Source: an uncultured Poribacteria bacterium (GTDB taxonomy: Bacteria; Poribacteria; WGA-4E; WGA-3G). From it: 64,000 nucleotides of DNA. Shown one piece after another: positions 29,101 to 37,424 of this stretch. The translations under genes were made by a program, and so were the position numbers. Where the stretch lies: positions 2,744,835 to 2,808,834 of the forward strand of contig OX638352.1 of assembly GCA_951813545.1 (NCBI GenBank), given 5' to 3'. Each line of letters begins with the position of its first letter. The first letter of the stretch is position 1. The notes beneath the pieces were generated by a model. That model ran no database searches, had not been told where the DNA came from, and was given only the letters and a program-made list of their open reading frames with translations.

Positions 29101-30774
29101 GGTACCCCCGGTAGTGCACTCTCAAATGCGCTTGTCGTTGAAGTCCAAGACGCACAGGGCAATGCCGTTCAAGGCGTTGCGGTGACTTTTGCTGTGACTG
29201 CTGGTGGTGGAAGTCTCTCCGCGACAACGGCGACAACGAATGCCAGTGGACGCGCACAGACGACACTCACGCTCGGTAGTGAACGCGCCGTCAACAGCGT
29301 TAGCGCAAGCGTTACGGGTTTAGATGCGATAACCTTCAACACCAGCATAGACGCCGTCGTGCATGTCGCAGCAGCCAACCGTCCGGTGATGTACTGGATA
29401 GACGGTGGCGTGCTCTATCGTCTCGCCGGTGAAAGAGCAACAAAAATCGCTGACAGTGCCAACGACGTTGCTATCGGTGGCGGGAAAATCTATTGGACAG
29501 CGCAGACGGGTGAGCGTGCTGGCGAGATTAACAGCGCGAACCTTAACGGTACAAACGTTCAGACGGTCAAAGAGACCCCATACAATGTGCCGCTCAGCCT
29601 CGCCGTTGATAGTGCGAATGAAAAGCTCTATTGGATAGACTCCCGTGACAAAATCCGAAACGTCAACCTTGATGGCACAGGTGGGCAAACAGTGCTGCAG
29701 AACCTCCCCGACCCGATGCACATCGCAGTGTCAGGCGGCAATGCGTATTGGTCAGAGGGCGCCGGTCGCATCCGTCGTGTGAATCTCACCGGTCAAAAAA
29801 TCACCAGAGAGATTGCCACAGGCTTAGGTGCCATCGGTGGGCTTTCTGTCAGTGGCAACAAAGTCTATTGGTCGGAAGACGCTGGCGATGGCACAGGTGG
29901 AATCTATCGGGCAAATCTTAATGGCACAAACGTTCAGACGGTCAAAGAGACCCCATACAATGTGCCGCTCAGCCTCGCCGTTGATAGCGCGAATGGAAAA
30001 CTCTATTGGACAGACTCCAAGGGCAAAGTCCGAAGCAGCAGCCTCAGCGGAGGAAAGGTTCGACTGGTCGCTGAAGGCTTAATCTCACCGAGCAAATTGG
30101 TGATCGGTGGTGCGAATGTAGCTTCCGACCCGGCACGCGACGCTCAGCCTGACACGACAGCCAAATCTAAATACGATGTCAATGGCGACGGCACGGTTGA
30201 CAACGCCGACGCGGCTTTGGTCGCTGGCGCAAGCGGAACCAGCACTGCCGCTTACGATGTCAATGACGACGGCACGGTCAACTTCCTTGATCTGCTCCTT
30301 GTCTTTGACAATCGTGACAATGCAGCGGCTGCACCGACAGTGGCGCGGACCCGACTCACGGCGGTTCAGGTTGACCGTATCCGGGAGCAGATTGATCTGT
30401 TGCTCGCAACGAATGATCGGTCGCCTGTAGCGTTGTATACGCTGCAATATCTCCAGAGTCTGATCGCAGTGGCACGTCCAGAGAAGACGCAGCTGCTCGC
30501 CAACTATCCGAACCCGTTCAACCCTGAAACATGGATGCCCTACGAGTTAGCGACCGACACAAACGTGAAACTCACCATTTACAATGCGCAAGGTGTCGTT
30601 GTCCGTACGTTGTCGCTCGGACATCAGTCCGCTGGTTACTACACCGGTCGCGATCGTGCGGCGTATTGGGATGGTCGGAATGCGTTCGGCGAACTGGTTG
30701 CGAGCGGTCTCTATTTCTACCAGCTCGAGACGGACACCACGTCGTCGATGCGGAAGATGGTTATTCTTAAGTAG
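26194..30774 (+). CDS. Giant surface protein: Ig-like repeats, YWTD propeller, dockerin-like segment, sorting domain
   Basis: The 1526-residue product begins with a signal peptide (IVLGLLMTLVLAFSVQGTADA). Residues about 310-1050 contain several Big_1/invasin-like repeats, each opening with a G-N-N-Q-R-x-G-x-x-x-x-x-L-D-D-P-L-V-V pattern and separated once by a Gly-Thr linker. A YWTD-type beta-propeller follows (KIYWTAQTG, KLYWIDSRDK, NAYWSEGAG, KVYWSEDAG). Two calcium-loop segments, DVNGDGTVDNAD and DVNDDGTVNFLD, look like a dockerin. The last 90 residues start NYPNPFNPETWMPYEL and end YQLETDTTSSMRKMVILK, the FlgD-like/type-IX-like sorting module. It is probably a surface adhesin or scaffold. 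Confidence 0.8.
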   Translation: MNTLTTRKIVLGLLMTLVLAFSVQGTADAITQLTHSSGDLRMYAENQPFTVSFRVGVQSPIIKEGYKRIPATDTSGVTVPSTDRSKYYDDTDGSGYTIGTDTILERAAAYNYDEESINIVVSGANITKVGSYNITPGTSHAMTEDGTNAARLSSSVTLTLSATDAETVEIDIVDTTPHTDRSSSAAAQLDITVYIVENATEVDANTLDLLGSVTDNYLRGLDDFTDPDVGAAVSGGTTNTNVKIKYDVVSGSGQVYVTTAGGRIGPKGRSVTTSSAATVHLDMNGTTNRVTVTVLGSNTYVAPETAFFIYGLPSLEATQGSSDQTGATGGRLENPLGIRVKDGRGSTISELDVTFTTSVVRAAFIPVPGTENTFDSSNPQTIDVETDNRGVAETYYQLGPTAGEETITAAAAGVTRADLLKATAENIVSVPSIEIVSGNNQRTDSSGDLDDPLVVKVTRRGSRVSGTTVTFAANRGILTNTPLTGNSESGVDVMDTTDGQGLASVRYLLLDHSGPVEVVATISGTEPTTYRRSVTFNINGGGSSNTGTGTGTGTGTGTGTVTSSVSPTSVTGPASSTRTLTFTAPANTEIRVGSLAFNQAGGSASPSVVNTGSGTTAQTTLTLPGTVGTYTLNVGIGTVTRSITVTVAAATTPPATTTGTLSLSVPRSGTAGDVLDVRVTATMADDDAGAGVDVTLTASGGVGTLSSRTIRTDSAGVGIATLTLGAAGSSGFVTASATDYRSQQLRVTVAGNPADSLSRTSGNNQSGEPESELDDPFVVTVLDEDNNPVSGVTVTFRVTSGGGSLSTTSVQTNARGQASTVLTLGDDPGTNSVRASVSGVPSVTFSATATGEPTALVIASGNNQRGTLNEELDDPLVVQALDDDENGVGDVRVVFRLTSGQGTISESRTGRALSVRTNARGFAQIDFTPTGAGTIRITASSSGLDPVSFTVTTGPPPASIAKVSGDNQAGTPGSALSNALVVEVQDAQGNAVQGVAVTFAVTAGGGSLSATTATTNASGRAQTTLTLGSERAVNSVSASVTGLDAITFNTSIDAVVHVAAANRPVMYWIDGGVLYRLAGERATKIADSANDVAIGGGKIYWTAQTGERAGEINSANLNGTNVQTVKETPYNVPLSLAVDSANEKLYWIDSRDKIRNVNLDGTGGQTVLQNLPDPMHIAVSGGNAYWSEGAGRIRRVNLTGQKITREIATGLGAIGGLSVSGNKVYWSEDAGDGTGGIYRANLNGTNVQTVKETPYNVPLSLAVDSANGKLYWTDSKGKVRSSSLSGGKVRLVAEGLISPSKLVIGGANVASDPARDAQPDTTAKSKYDVNGDGTVDNADAALVAGASGTSTAAYDVNDDGTVNFLDLLLVFDNRDNAAAAPTVARTRLTAVQVDRIREQIDLLLATNDRSPVALYTLQYLQSLIAVARPEKTQLLANYPNPFNPETWMPYELATDTNVKLTIYNAQGVVVRTLSLGHQSAGYYTGRDRAAYWDGRNAFGELVASGLYFYQLETDTTSSMRKMVILK

Positions 30775-30801
30775 GCACACGCTTTGTGTCATAACTCTGA
30801 A

Positions 30802-30830
30802 GGCGCGGTTTTTACACCGCGCCTTTTTTT
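30802..30830 (+). terminator. Rho-independent terminator
   Basis: GGCGCGGT (30802-30809) pairs with ACCGCGCC (30816-30823) and is followed by seven T residues. Confidence 0.9.
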
Positions 30831-31026
30831 GCTGGCGAGGATTGCAACCTCGCCTCTCCGAAGTCCCTTACCTACCGCTGTCGAGGATTGTATCCTCGCT
30901 CTACCCCCCGACGACTGCTGTCGATGATTGTATCCTCGCCCTACCCCCCCGACGACCGCTGGCGATGATTGTATCCTCGCCCTACCCCCCCGACGACCGC
31001 TGGCGAGGATTGTATCCTCGCCCTTG
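30830..31026. repeat. Run of five GCTGGCGAGGATTGTATCCTCGCC-like palindromes
   Basis: Five copies spaced about 40-45 bases, with variants GCTGTCGAGG and GCTGGCGATGATT. The last three share the spacer CTACCCCCCGACGACC. They start immediately at the terminator's T-run. Confidence 0.85.
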
Positions 31027-31104
31027 TGTGACTAAAAGGCCACGCTTGATTTCTAATTCCCGATCGGGTAGAATAACTTAAAGCTTGGGTAAACCTTGTA
31101 ACCT

Positions 31105-31535
31105 CAAAGGGATGCGAGGTTGCAAACCTCGCCAGCGGTGCGGTGGGCAGTGTCAAAGGGATGCGAGGTTGCAAACCTCGCCAGCGGTGGTGGGATGGGT
31201 TGATAAAAAGAGGCGAGGTTGCAAACCTCGCCAGCGGTGCGGTGGGCAGTGTCAAAGGGATGCGAGGTTGCAAACCTCGCCAGCGGTGGTGGGATGGGTT
31301 GATAAAAAGAGGCGAGGTTGCAAACCTCGCCAGCGGTGCGGTGGGCAGTGTCAAAGGGATGCGAGGTTGCAAACCTCGCCAGCGGTGCGGTGGGCAGTGT
31401 CAAAGGGATGCGAGGTTGCAAACCTCGCCAGCGGTGCGGTGGGCAGTGTCAAAGGGATGCGAGGTTGCAAACCTCGCCAGCGGTGCGGTGGGCAGTGTCA
31501 AAGGGATGCGAGGTTGCAAACCTCGCCAGCGGTGC
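31105..31535. repeat. Tandem palindrome array left of RAYT 2
   Basis: Nine copies of GCGAGGTTGCAAACCTCGC, a perfect palindrome, begin at 31114, 31163, 31213, 31262, 31312, 31361, 31410, 31459 and 31508 (period 49-50). Each is followed by CAGCGGTG. Two spacer types alternate at first (CGGTGGGCAGTGTCAAAGGG and a GGTGGGATGGGTTGATAAAA type), then only the former continues. Confidence 0.92.
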
Positions 31536-31583
31536 GGTGGGGCGGTGAGCGAGGTTAGAAGAATAGCGGAGAAAGAGAAAAGC

Positions 31584-32048
31584 ATGAAATATCGAAACCA
31601 TAATCTACGTAAAGGTAGAGCCTCAATACCGGGGGCATATTATCATATTATTATCAGCACACATCAGCGGCGGAAAATTCTCGCGGACAACAAGGTTGCC
31701 TCAATCATCTTTGAAACGTTTGATTGGTTAGAAACGGAACGCCGACTAAAATGGATATGTATTATGATTATGCCTGATCATGTACATACCGTTATTGAAC
31801 TTGGAGCCGGACAGACGCTTGCGAAGGTTTTGCATTCACTCAAACGGTTCACCGCACGCGAAATTAATAAATCCTTATCGCTGCAAGGACGGTTCTGGCA
31901 AGCCGAGTACAGGGATTGGAATGTTCGGGATGAGAAAGCGTTGAATAATATCATTCGCTACGCCTACGAAAACCCTGTCAGAAAAGGATTAGTAGAGATG
32001 GCCCGAGACTATCCGTATTGGCGGTGTAAATACGAGATGGATTGGTAA
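31584..32048 (+). CDS. REP-associated tyrosine transposase (RAYT) 2
   Basis: The 154-residue Y1/HUH transposase has LRKGRASIPGAYYHIII at the N-terminus, the HUH motif in IMIMPDHVHTVI, the tyrosine region FWQAEYRDWNVRDEK and the ending ENPVRKGLVEMARDYPYWRC. It is clearly related to RAYT 1 (17625) but diverged, and is flanked by a different palindrome family: nine copies on the left and one right after its TAA stop. The frame extends upstream into the array, but the ATG at 31584 gives the full family N-terminus. It probably mobilises the GCGAGGTTGC palindrome. Confidence 0.92.
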   Translation: MKYRNHNLRKGRASIPGAYYHIIISTHQRRKILADNKVASIIFETFDWLETERRLKWICIMIMPDHVHTVIELGAGQTLAKVLHSLKRFTAREINKSLSLQGRFWQAEYRDWNVRDEKALNNIIRYAYENPVRKGLVEMARDYPYWRCKYEMDW

Positions 32049-32051
32049 AAG

Positions 32052-32080
32052 AGGCGAGGTTGCAAACCTCGCCAGCGGCA
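32052..32080. repeat. Single palindrome right of RAYT 2
   Basis: One GCGAGGTTGCAAACCTCGC copy with the CAGCGG tail, same orientation as the left array, starting 6 bases after the stop codon. Confidence 0.9.
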
Positions 32081-32119
32081 CAGAGAGGTGATCCTTGCAG
32101 ATTGGCAGCCAAAAATCCC

Positions 32120-32148
32120 TTGACACCACCCCCAAAACATGCTACACT
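32120..32148 (+). promoter_or_regulatory. Predicted sigma-70 promoter
   Basis: TTGACA (32120-32125), 17-base spacer, TACACT (32143-32148), 34 bases upstream of the redoxin fusion gene. Confidence 0.65.
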
Positions 32149-32181
32149 AACACCAGACAAAAACACCAAACGGAGGTCCAC

Positions 32182-34032
32182 ATGAAACCCCATATCCTAA
32201 TACTATGCCTAATCCTCGCACTACCACTCGCAGGACACACCGCGACAGACGACTATACGATTCCAAAGAAACATCGCGTCATCCAAGAGGCGACGCTACA
32301 ATCGAGCAGCGTCCTGATCGGGACAAAACTTTCACAACTCACATTCACGGCACTCAGCGGCGATACACACAGCATAGACACGCTCACCGAACAGGGACCC
32401 GTCGTCTTCGTGTTCCTCGCGACCGAATGCCCCGTCGCGCAACGCTACACGATGCGCTTGAAACGGCTGCACACCGAATTCGCGTCCCAAAACACCACGT
32501 TTATCGCAGTCTATCCCAACGAAAACGACTCCACGGACGATGTGAAAAGCTACGCCGCGAAGTCAGAGTTCCCGTTCCCAATCGTCAAAGACGCAACCGG
32601 TGAACTCGCACGTGCCCTCGGCGCAACCATGACCCCGCAAGCCATCCTCGTTGATACGACCCACACCCTCCGTTACCGCGGTGCCATCGACGACAACCGC
32701 TACGAGACCCGCATCAAGCATCACTACCTACAGGACGCGCTCCTCGCAACCCACAGCGACACCGAAATCCCAGTCCAAGAGACACCGGCGTTCGGCTGCA
32801 CGCTCCATCTCCCCGAAACGAGTCTCCCGACAGAGGTTTCCTATAGTAAGCACATCGCGCCGATACTCCAAAAGAATTGCCAGACGTGTCATCGGCACGG
32901 CGAAGTCGCACCCTTCACACTCACCGACTACGGCGACGCGAAGGCGTGGGCAAGAGAGATCGCCGAATACACACAGGCACGTCTCATGCCGCCCTGGAAA
33001 CCCGCCCCCGGCTACGGCGACTTCAAGAACGAACGGCAGCTCACGGACACCGAAATCCAGATGATCGCGCACTGGGTCGAAGCCGGTGCACCCGCGGGCG
33101 ACCTCGACGCCGTCCCGCCCGCCCCCGAATTCCCTGAAGGTTGGGCACTCGGTGAACCCGATTGGATCGCTGAAATGCCGGTCGAATATGAAATCGCACC
33201 GGAAGGTGAGGACGAATATCGCCAGTTCATTATCCCGACCAATTTCGACACGGATATGTACGTTCAGGCGGTTGACGTGCAACCCGGCAATCGGAAGACC
33301 GTGCATCACGTCATCGCCTATCTGGATGTGAACGGCGAGGCGCGTAAACTCGACGCACAAGATCCGAAACCGGGATATGTCACGGAAGGCACGGGACCCG
33401 GATTTGATAGCGCAGGAACGGTTGGCGGTTGGGCACCCGGTGTTACGCCGTCTGTTTTACCGGAAGGTGTCGGGTATCTCTTACCGAAAGGCGCGGACAT
33501 TGTTATGCAAGTGCATTACTACCGCACGGGACACATTGAACGCGATCGCTCGCGGTTAGGGTTGTATTTCTCCAAAACAGCCGAAACTACCAAGCTCCGC
33601 ATCGGAGACGCAACCAACAGCGATTTCGTTATCCCTGCCGGTGAAGCGTGGCATGAGGTCTTAGCATCCGAAAACTTCAAGAGGGATGTCTATCTCTTAG
33701 CATCGATGCCGCACATGCATCTCCTCGGCCGCGATATGCGGCTTGTCGCCACAACACCCTCCGGTGATACACACGATCTCATCTGGATTCAGGATTGGGA
33801 TTTCAATTGGCAGGATGTCTACCATTACCGAGAACCGATTTTCTTGCCTGCTGGCACCCGTGTAGACCTCATCGCCCATTTCGACAATTCGGCGGAGAAC
33901 CCAGCGAACCCGCATGACCCGCCGGTCCCCGTCGGCTGGGGCGAAAAAACGACGGATGAGATGTGTATCGGGTTTTTGTATTACGTCAAGGCAAGCGAAT
34001 TCTCGCCCATTACAACAACGACGCAACCGTAA
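32182..34032 (+). CDS. Secreted redoxin / c-type heme motif / copper monooxygenase-like fusion
   Basis: The 616-residue product has a signal peptide (ILILCLILALPLAGHTA). Residues about 40-185 resemble the AhpC/TSA-thioredoxin fold with a single conserved Cys (VFLATECPVAQRYT). Around residue 230 is a heme-attachment motif CQTCH in the context HIAPILQKNCQTCHRHGEVAPF. The C-terminal half resembles PHM-like ascorbate-dependent monooxygenases, with candidate copper ligands in VHHVIAY, MQVHYYRTG and MPHMHLLGRDMRL. GGAGG lies 5 bases before the ATG at 32182. The substrate is unknown; a periplasmic redox role is inferred. Confidence 0.8.
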   Translation: MKPHILILCLILALPLAGHTATDDYTIPKKHRVIQEATLQSSSVLIGTKLSQLTFTALSGDTHSIDTLTEQGPVVFVFLATECPVAQRYTMRLKRLHTEFASQNTTFIAVYPNENDSTDDVKSYAAKSEFPFPIVKDATGELARALGATMTPQAILVDTTHTLRYRGAIDDNRYETRIKHHYLQDALLATHSDTEIPVQETPAFGCTLHLPETSLPTEVSYSKHIAPILQKNCQTCHRHGEVAPFTLTDYGDAKAWAREIAEYTQARLMPPWKPAPGYGDFKNERQLTDTEIQMIAHWVEAGAPAGDLDAVPPAPEFPEGWALGEPDWIAEMPVEYEIAPEGEDEYRQFIIPTNFDTDMYVQAVDVQPGNRKTVHHVIAYLDVNGEARKLDAQDPKPGYVTEGTGPGFDSAGTVGGWAPGVTPSVLPEGVGYLLPKGADIVMQVHYYRTGHIERDRSRLGLYFSKTAETTKLRIGDATNSDFVIPAGEAWHEVLASENFKRDVYLLASMPHMHLLGRDMRLVATTPSGDTHDLIWIQDWDFNWQDVYHYREPIFLPAGTRVDLIAHFDNSAENPANPHDPPVPVGWGEKTTDEMCIGFLYYVKASEFSPITTTTQP

Positions 34033-34132
34033 CCTGCTCCAACTGCTCCCGCTGAGATTGCTGCAGCGCACCCAACACCTGTACGCCCTCTTCAGACGGG
34101 AGCCCCTCCACGAAGGAGGTCATCATCTCACC

Positions 34133-35244
34133 CTAGACTGCCGTAACAATCGCATGGAGCGTAATATCCTCTAACGCGCGTGCGGGGAGATACCCGTCCG
34201 TATCGCCTTCGACTTCATAGATTAACCCGGCTTCCTTAAACCGATCGAAACTCTGATGCACAACCTCTTCCGAAACACCGGAACGCGCCACAACCTCTTC
34301 GACCAGACACGCGCCCTTCCCTTTAGAGAACCGCTCCGCAACGATCAGAAACAACGCGATAACACCAGAAGCGTTCAGATAACCGTTGCTTTCGTGGCGG
34401 AACTTGCTACGCACCGCATCCGACTGATGAAAATACTGGACAGCGTTTGAGACCTCCGCACCGAGTAGGATTATCACCCAGGTCGCATAGGTCCAGATGG
34501 CGAAGATCACAAGCATCGCGAGCGCGCCATAAATGTCGCTGTAGTTCTCCCACACCAGCTCGAAATAACGTCCGAAGGCGAGCCTCGCGATTTGGAACAG
34601 CGTCCCGGAAATGAACGTTCCGAGCAGCGCAGCACTCCATTTCACGAAGGTGTTCGGCATCGCAATGTACATCAGGAAAAAGAGGCAGTAGACCAGCAGC
34701 CACGGGAACACATGCCCAAACACCCAGTTGGTAGCATTGGAAAAAAGAGCCAGATGAGCAGCGGTCCCACAGAGAGTAAGGTATAGAAAACCGCGTATTT
34801 CTGGAACGCTTGTACGATCGGTAACCGCCGACGCGCGCCCCAAATATCGTTGCAATGCTGCTCCACCGACATGAACAGCATCGTCGAGACCAGCAGAAAC
34901 AGCAGGAACCCGTAGACACCGAGTCCGCCAAGATTTCTATTGGCAAATGCTGAGAGTTCTGATACAATCTCTTCAGCACCATAACGGGGTAGGAAGTTGT
35001 CCTGCAGTGCGACAATCAACGGCGAATTGCGGTCTTCAACGACACCAAACGTTTTCAGCAAGAACAGCGCAACGGCTGACAACGGCACAAAGCACAGGAG
35101 TGTGTTGAATGCCAGCGAAGACGCTTGTTGGAGGCATTTGTGCGCTATAAATTGATGCCAGACGTTCACACTGAGACGTAAAGCGGACATCCAGACACCG
35201 CGAAAATATCCGTCGTGTTTTTGGGAAAGGTTGTGCATAACCAT
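34133..35244 (-). pseudogene. YihY/BrkB family membrane protein, split by a frameshift
   Basis: The upstream frame encodes the N-terminal half (FIAHKCLQQASSLAFNTLLC, LPIVQAFQKYAVFYTLLSV) and the downstream frame the C-terminal half (WVFGHVFPWLLVYCLFFLMY, SDIYGALAMLVIFAIW) plus a winged-helix-like tail. The reading moves from one frame to the other at a run of six T (34741-34746, A on the plus strand). One additional T would give continuous LFFSNATNWVFGH. This family has about six membrane helices; its old name RNase BN is a misnomer. Start uncertain (35244, 35238 or 35292); the start region overlaps the divergent methyltransferase gene. Confidence 0.75.
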
Positions 35245-35248
35245 ATCT

Positions 35249-35950
35249 ATGACAAACTCGAAACCGGATTTGATTTCACGTTTAAAACACAAACTCAGAC
35301 AAAACCAGTTCCTGTCCTACCTCATCGGATGTCCTTATCCCGCCCTGCGATGGAATCGATGCGTTAAAAAACGACTCCAGCAGCTCGGTCCCGACGCAAA
35401 AGTCTTAGACCTCGGTGCTGGTGCTCGCCGCCGTGCCCCAAACGTCATCAATCTCGAAATCGATGCGACTCCAGAAGTTGATGTCATCGCCGATGGACAT
35501 CTTTTACCTTTCAAAGACGCTGTTTTTGACGCTGTCATCTCTGAAGCCGTCCTTGAGCACGTTCACTCTCCGAACCGCGTCGTGGCGGAGATCCATCGTG
35601 TGTTGAAACCCGGCGGTTATATCTGTGTGGCTGTCCCGTTTCTACAGGGCTACCACGCTTCCCCGTACGATTACCAGCGGTGGACCGTCCCCGGCATCGT
35701 CCAACTCTGTGCCGCCTTCTCTGAACTTGAAAGCGGTGCGTGCGCCGGTCCGACGACCGCTTTACACTGGATCTTCCGAGAATACGTCGGATTGGTCTGT
35801 TCCTTCGGCAGCCTCCTGCTCGCGAAGGCGATCTCCCTTATTGTCGGATGGTTGACCTTTCCGATCTTACTGTTAGATGTGCTGTTGTCATTCCACAAAG
35901 ACGCCCATATTTTGGCATCAGCCGTCTATTTCGTCGGAAAGAAACCGTGA
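35249..35950 (+). CDS. Class I SAM-dependent methyltransferase
   Basis: The 233-residue product has motif I VLDLGAGARRRAPNVINLEI, the acidic residue binding ribose, DAVISEAVLEHVHSP (motif IV-like) and IHRVLKPGGYICVAVPF, typical of Methyltransf_11. A C-terminal hydrophobic segment (SLLLAKAISLIVGWLTFPILLLDVLL is split over two helices) suggests membrane association. The methyl acceptor is unknown. A TTG at 35231 sits directly after GGAAAGG and is an alternative start. Divergent from the YihY gene with overlapping 5' ends. Confidence 0.8.
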   Translation: MTNSKPDLISRLKHKLRQNQFLSYLIGCPYPALRWNRCVKKRLQQLGPDAKVLDLGAGARRRAPNVINLEIDATPEVDVIADGHLLPFKDAVFDAVISEAVLEHVHSPNRVVAEIHRVLKPGGYICVAVPFLQGYHASPYDYQRWTVPGIVQLCAAFSELESGACAGPTTALHWIFREYVGLVCSFGSLLLAKAISLIVGWLTFPILLLDVLLSFHKDAHILASAVYFVGKKP

Positions 35951-36137
35951 TCGGTAATCAGCCGTCAGCGAAAAGCCTTCTGAAAGCCGGAACCTACATG
36001 ATGGCTTTTGTCTGGTTTGTATTGAACTCCCGTGTATTATATATCATCTCATTAGGGGAGGTCAAAGGAAAAACGCAGGTCGTTAGGGTTGAGTTTACAC
36101 CGAGAATCCTGTAAATTCTGCTTCAGAGAAAAAAAAC

Positions 36138-36164
36138 GGCGAGGTTAGAAACCTCGCCAGCGAG
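36138..36164. repeat. GCGAGGTT-type palindrome
   Basis: GGCGAGGTTAGAAACCTCGCC with a CAGCGAG tail, between the methyltransferase and the dsRNA-binding protein genes. Confidence 0.85.
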
Positions 36165-36193
36165 AAAGATGCGGTATTACACAGAGCATTGCC

Positions 36194-36712
36194 TTACCGA
36201 AATGTAATCTTATTCTCTTCTGCTTTCTCAAGCAAACTCCGGACAATCTCTAACGTTAATTTGGAGAGTTTTTGTGAAAATTCAGCATCTGTGAGGGTGC
36301 GGTATCGTGAGGGTTGCGATGCGGTGAGCCGTTCGTTCGCAATCGTCAGGGCATTAGACACGAGAGGGATAGGTACCTCAAACGGTGTAGTCGCGTCCGA
36401 GATAGGTAGCGAAACGGACTCAGCGGTTGTATCCACTGTATCACCCGCCAAAAAATTTTCGCGACGCGAGTCAATTTCGGCTAATACTTGCTGTGCGGCT
36501 ACTTGGTGCGCAAATTTTTTTGAACCGGGGACAGGTTCGGGTGTTTCATGGACCCAGTCGCCGTAAGACACTGTCACCTGCCATCGAGGGGAATCTGCCG
36601 GTCCGTGCTGCGTTTCAGTGTAAGTCGGCTGTTGCAGCCCACGTTCCTGACAGTATTGAATCAAGAGTCCTTTATAATTTTCTAATGCCTCGTCAGTAGC
36701 CAGATCTGCCAT
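36194..36712 (-). CDS. Stand-alone double-stranded-RNA-binding-domain protein
   Basis: The first 80 residues form a complete dsRBD: NYKGLLIQYCQERGLQQPTY (helix 1), the beta-strands PRWQVTVSYGDW, and PGSKKFAHQVAAQQVLAEI with the conserved KK-x-A-x-x-x-A-A of helix 2. The remaining 90 residues are not recognised. No RNase III catalytic domain is attached. It follows rpsU by 20 bases on the same strand and is probably co-transcribed, which suggests a role around ribosomal or structured RNA. Function is inferred only. Confidence 0.78.
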   Translation of the reverse strand: MADLATDEALENYKGLLIQYCQERGLQQPTYTETQHGPADSPRWQVTVSYGDWVHETPEPVPGSKKFAHQVAAQQVLAEIDSRRENFLAGDTVDTTAESVSLPISDATTPFEVPIPLVSNALTIANERLTASQPSRYRTLTDAEFSQKLSKLTLEIVRSLLEKAEENKITFR

Positions 36713-36732
36713 GCATCCCTCCTCATGCTATT

Positions 36733-37047
36733 TTAGCGGGTGCTGCTACCACGACCACTACCACCACTACCACCACTACCACCACGACCACCACTACCAT
36801 CACTACCACCACTACCACCACTACTATTGTTACCACCTGAGTAAAACGGACGTTCACCCATTCTACGGGGTTTGACTTTCCGCTGCCGTTTCATCTCAAT
36901 TCTGCGTCGTTTCTCGCTCGGCTTCTCATAGAAACTCCGTTTTTTAATTTCTGTGACGATACCAGCTTTACCGCACATTTTCTTAAAACGTGCAAGGGCG
37001 CGGTCAAACGCCTCACCTGAATCAACGCTTACTTCTACTTGAACCAT
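36733..37047 (-). CDS. rpsU: 30S ribosomal protein S21 with Gly/Ser-rich tail
   Basis: Residues 1-65 are bS21: VQVEVSVDSGEAFDRALARF, KKMCGKAGIVTEIKKR, the basic RRRIEMKRQRKVKPRR. The usual protein ends around there, but here about 35 residues of Gly-Ser-rich sequence (SGGSGGSDGSGGRGG...) follow, written by an ACTACC-rich DNA repeat. S21 sits near the anti-Shine-Dalgarno end of 16S rRNA. The ATG at 37047 is used because GGAGG lies 8 bases upstream; an ATG at 37062 overlaps that site. Confidence 0.88.
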   Translation of the reverse strand: MVQVEVSVDSGEAFDRALARFKKMCGKAGIVTEIKKRSFYEKPSEKRRRIEMKRQRKVKPRRMGERPFYSGGNNSSGGSGGSDGSGGRGGSGGSGGSGRGSSTR

Positions 37048-37093
37048 TTTTTTAGCCTCCATTGGAATTTAAAATTACGAAAACATCTTACAA

Positions 37094-37122
37094 ATTGTAT
37101 CACATCTCACGCCGAATGTCAA
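37094..37122 (-). promoter_or_regulatory. Predicted sigma-70 promoter of rpsU
   Basis: Minus-strand TTGACA (37117-37122), 17-base spacer, TACAAT (37094-37099). Confidence 0.7.
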
Positions 37123-37246
37123 ATATTTCTTTCGTATTGGCTATCGGGTATCAGCAATTAGCAATCAGCCAGAGAGCCATTTGGTCAGTGAAGGAGGGAA
37201 ACCCCCAGCAAAAACACCTCCCCGCCTCCTCACCTCCCCACCCCAC

Positions 37247-37273
37247 CGCTGGCGAGGATTGTATCCTCGCCTC
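37247..37273. repeat. GCTGGCGAGGATTGTATCCTCGCC palindrome
   Basis: Single copy between the rpsU promoter and the TauE-type permease gene, followed by a degenerate TTACGATAAAAG MITE-end-like sequence. Confidence 0.85.
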
Positions 37274-37424
37274 CCCGCAAGTAATTATGTGCTTTACGAT
37301 AAAAGAAGGGTCCTGTAGCATAGGCTGTTAGCCTGTGCTTCGTGGCAGTCAATCGAGACATGCCCGCGACTGCTGACTACTGACTGCTGAAAGCCATTCT
37401 TGCCGACAGCCGATAGCCAATATC

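Noticed and set aside
31105..31535. Regular 49-50 bp array resembling a CRISPR
   Set aside because: The spacers are the same one or two sequences repeated, the repeat is a perfect palindrome of the dispersed REP type, and no cas gene is near.
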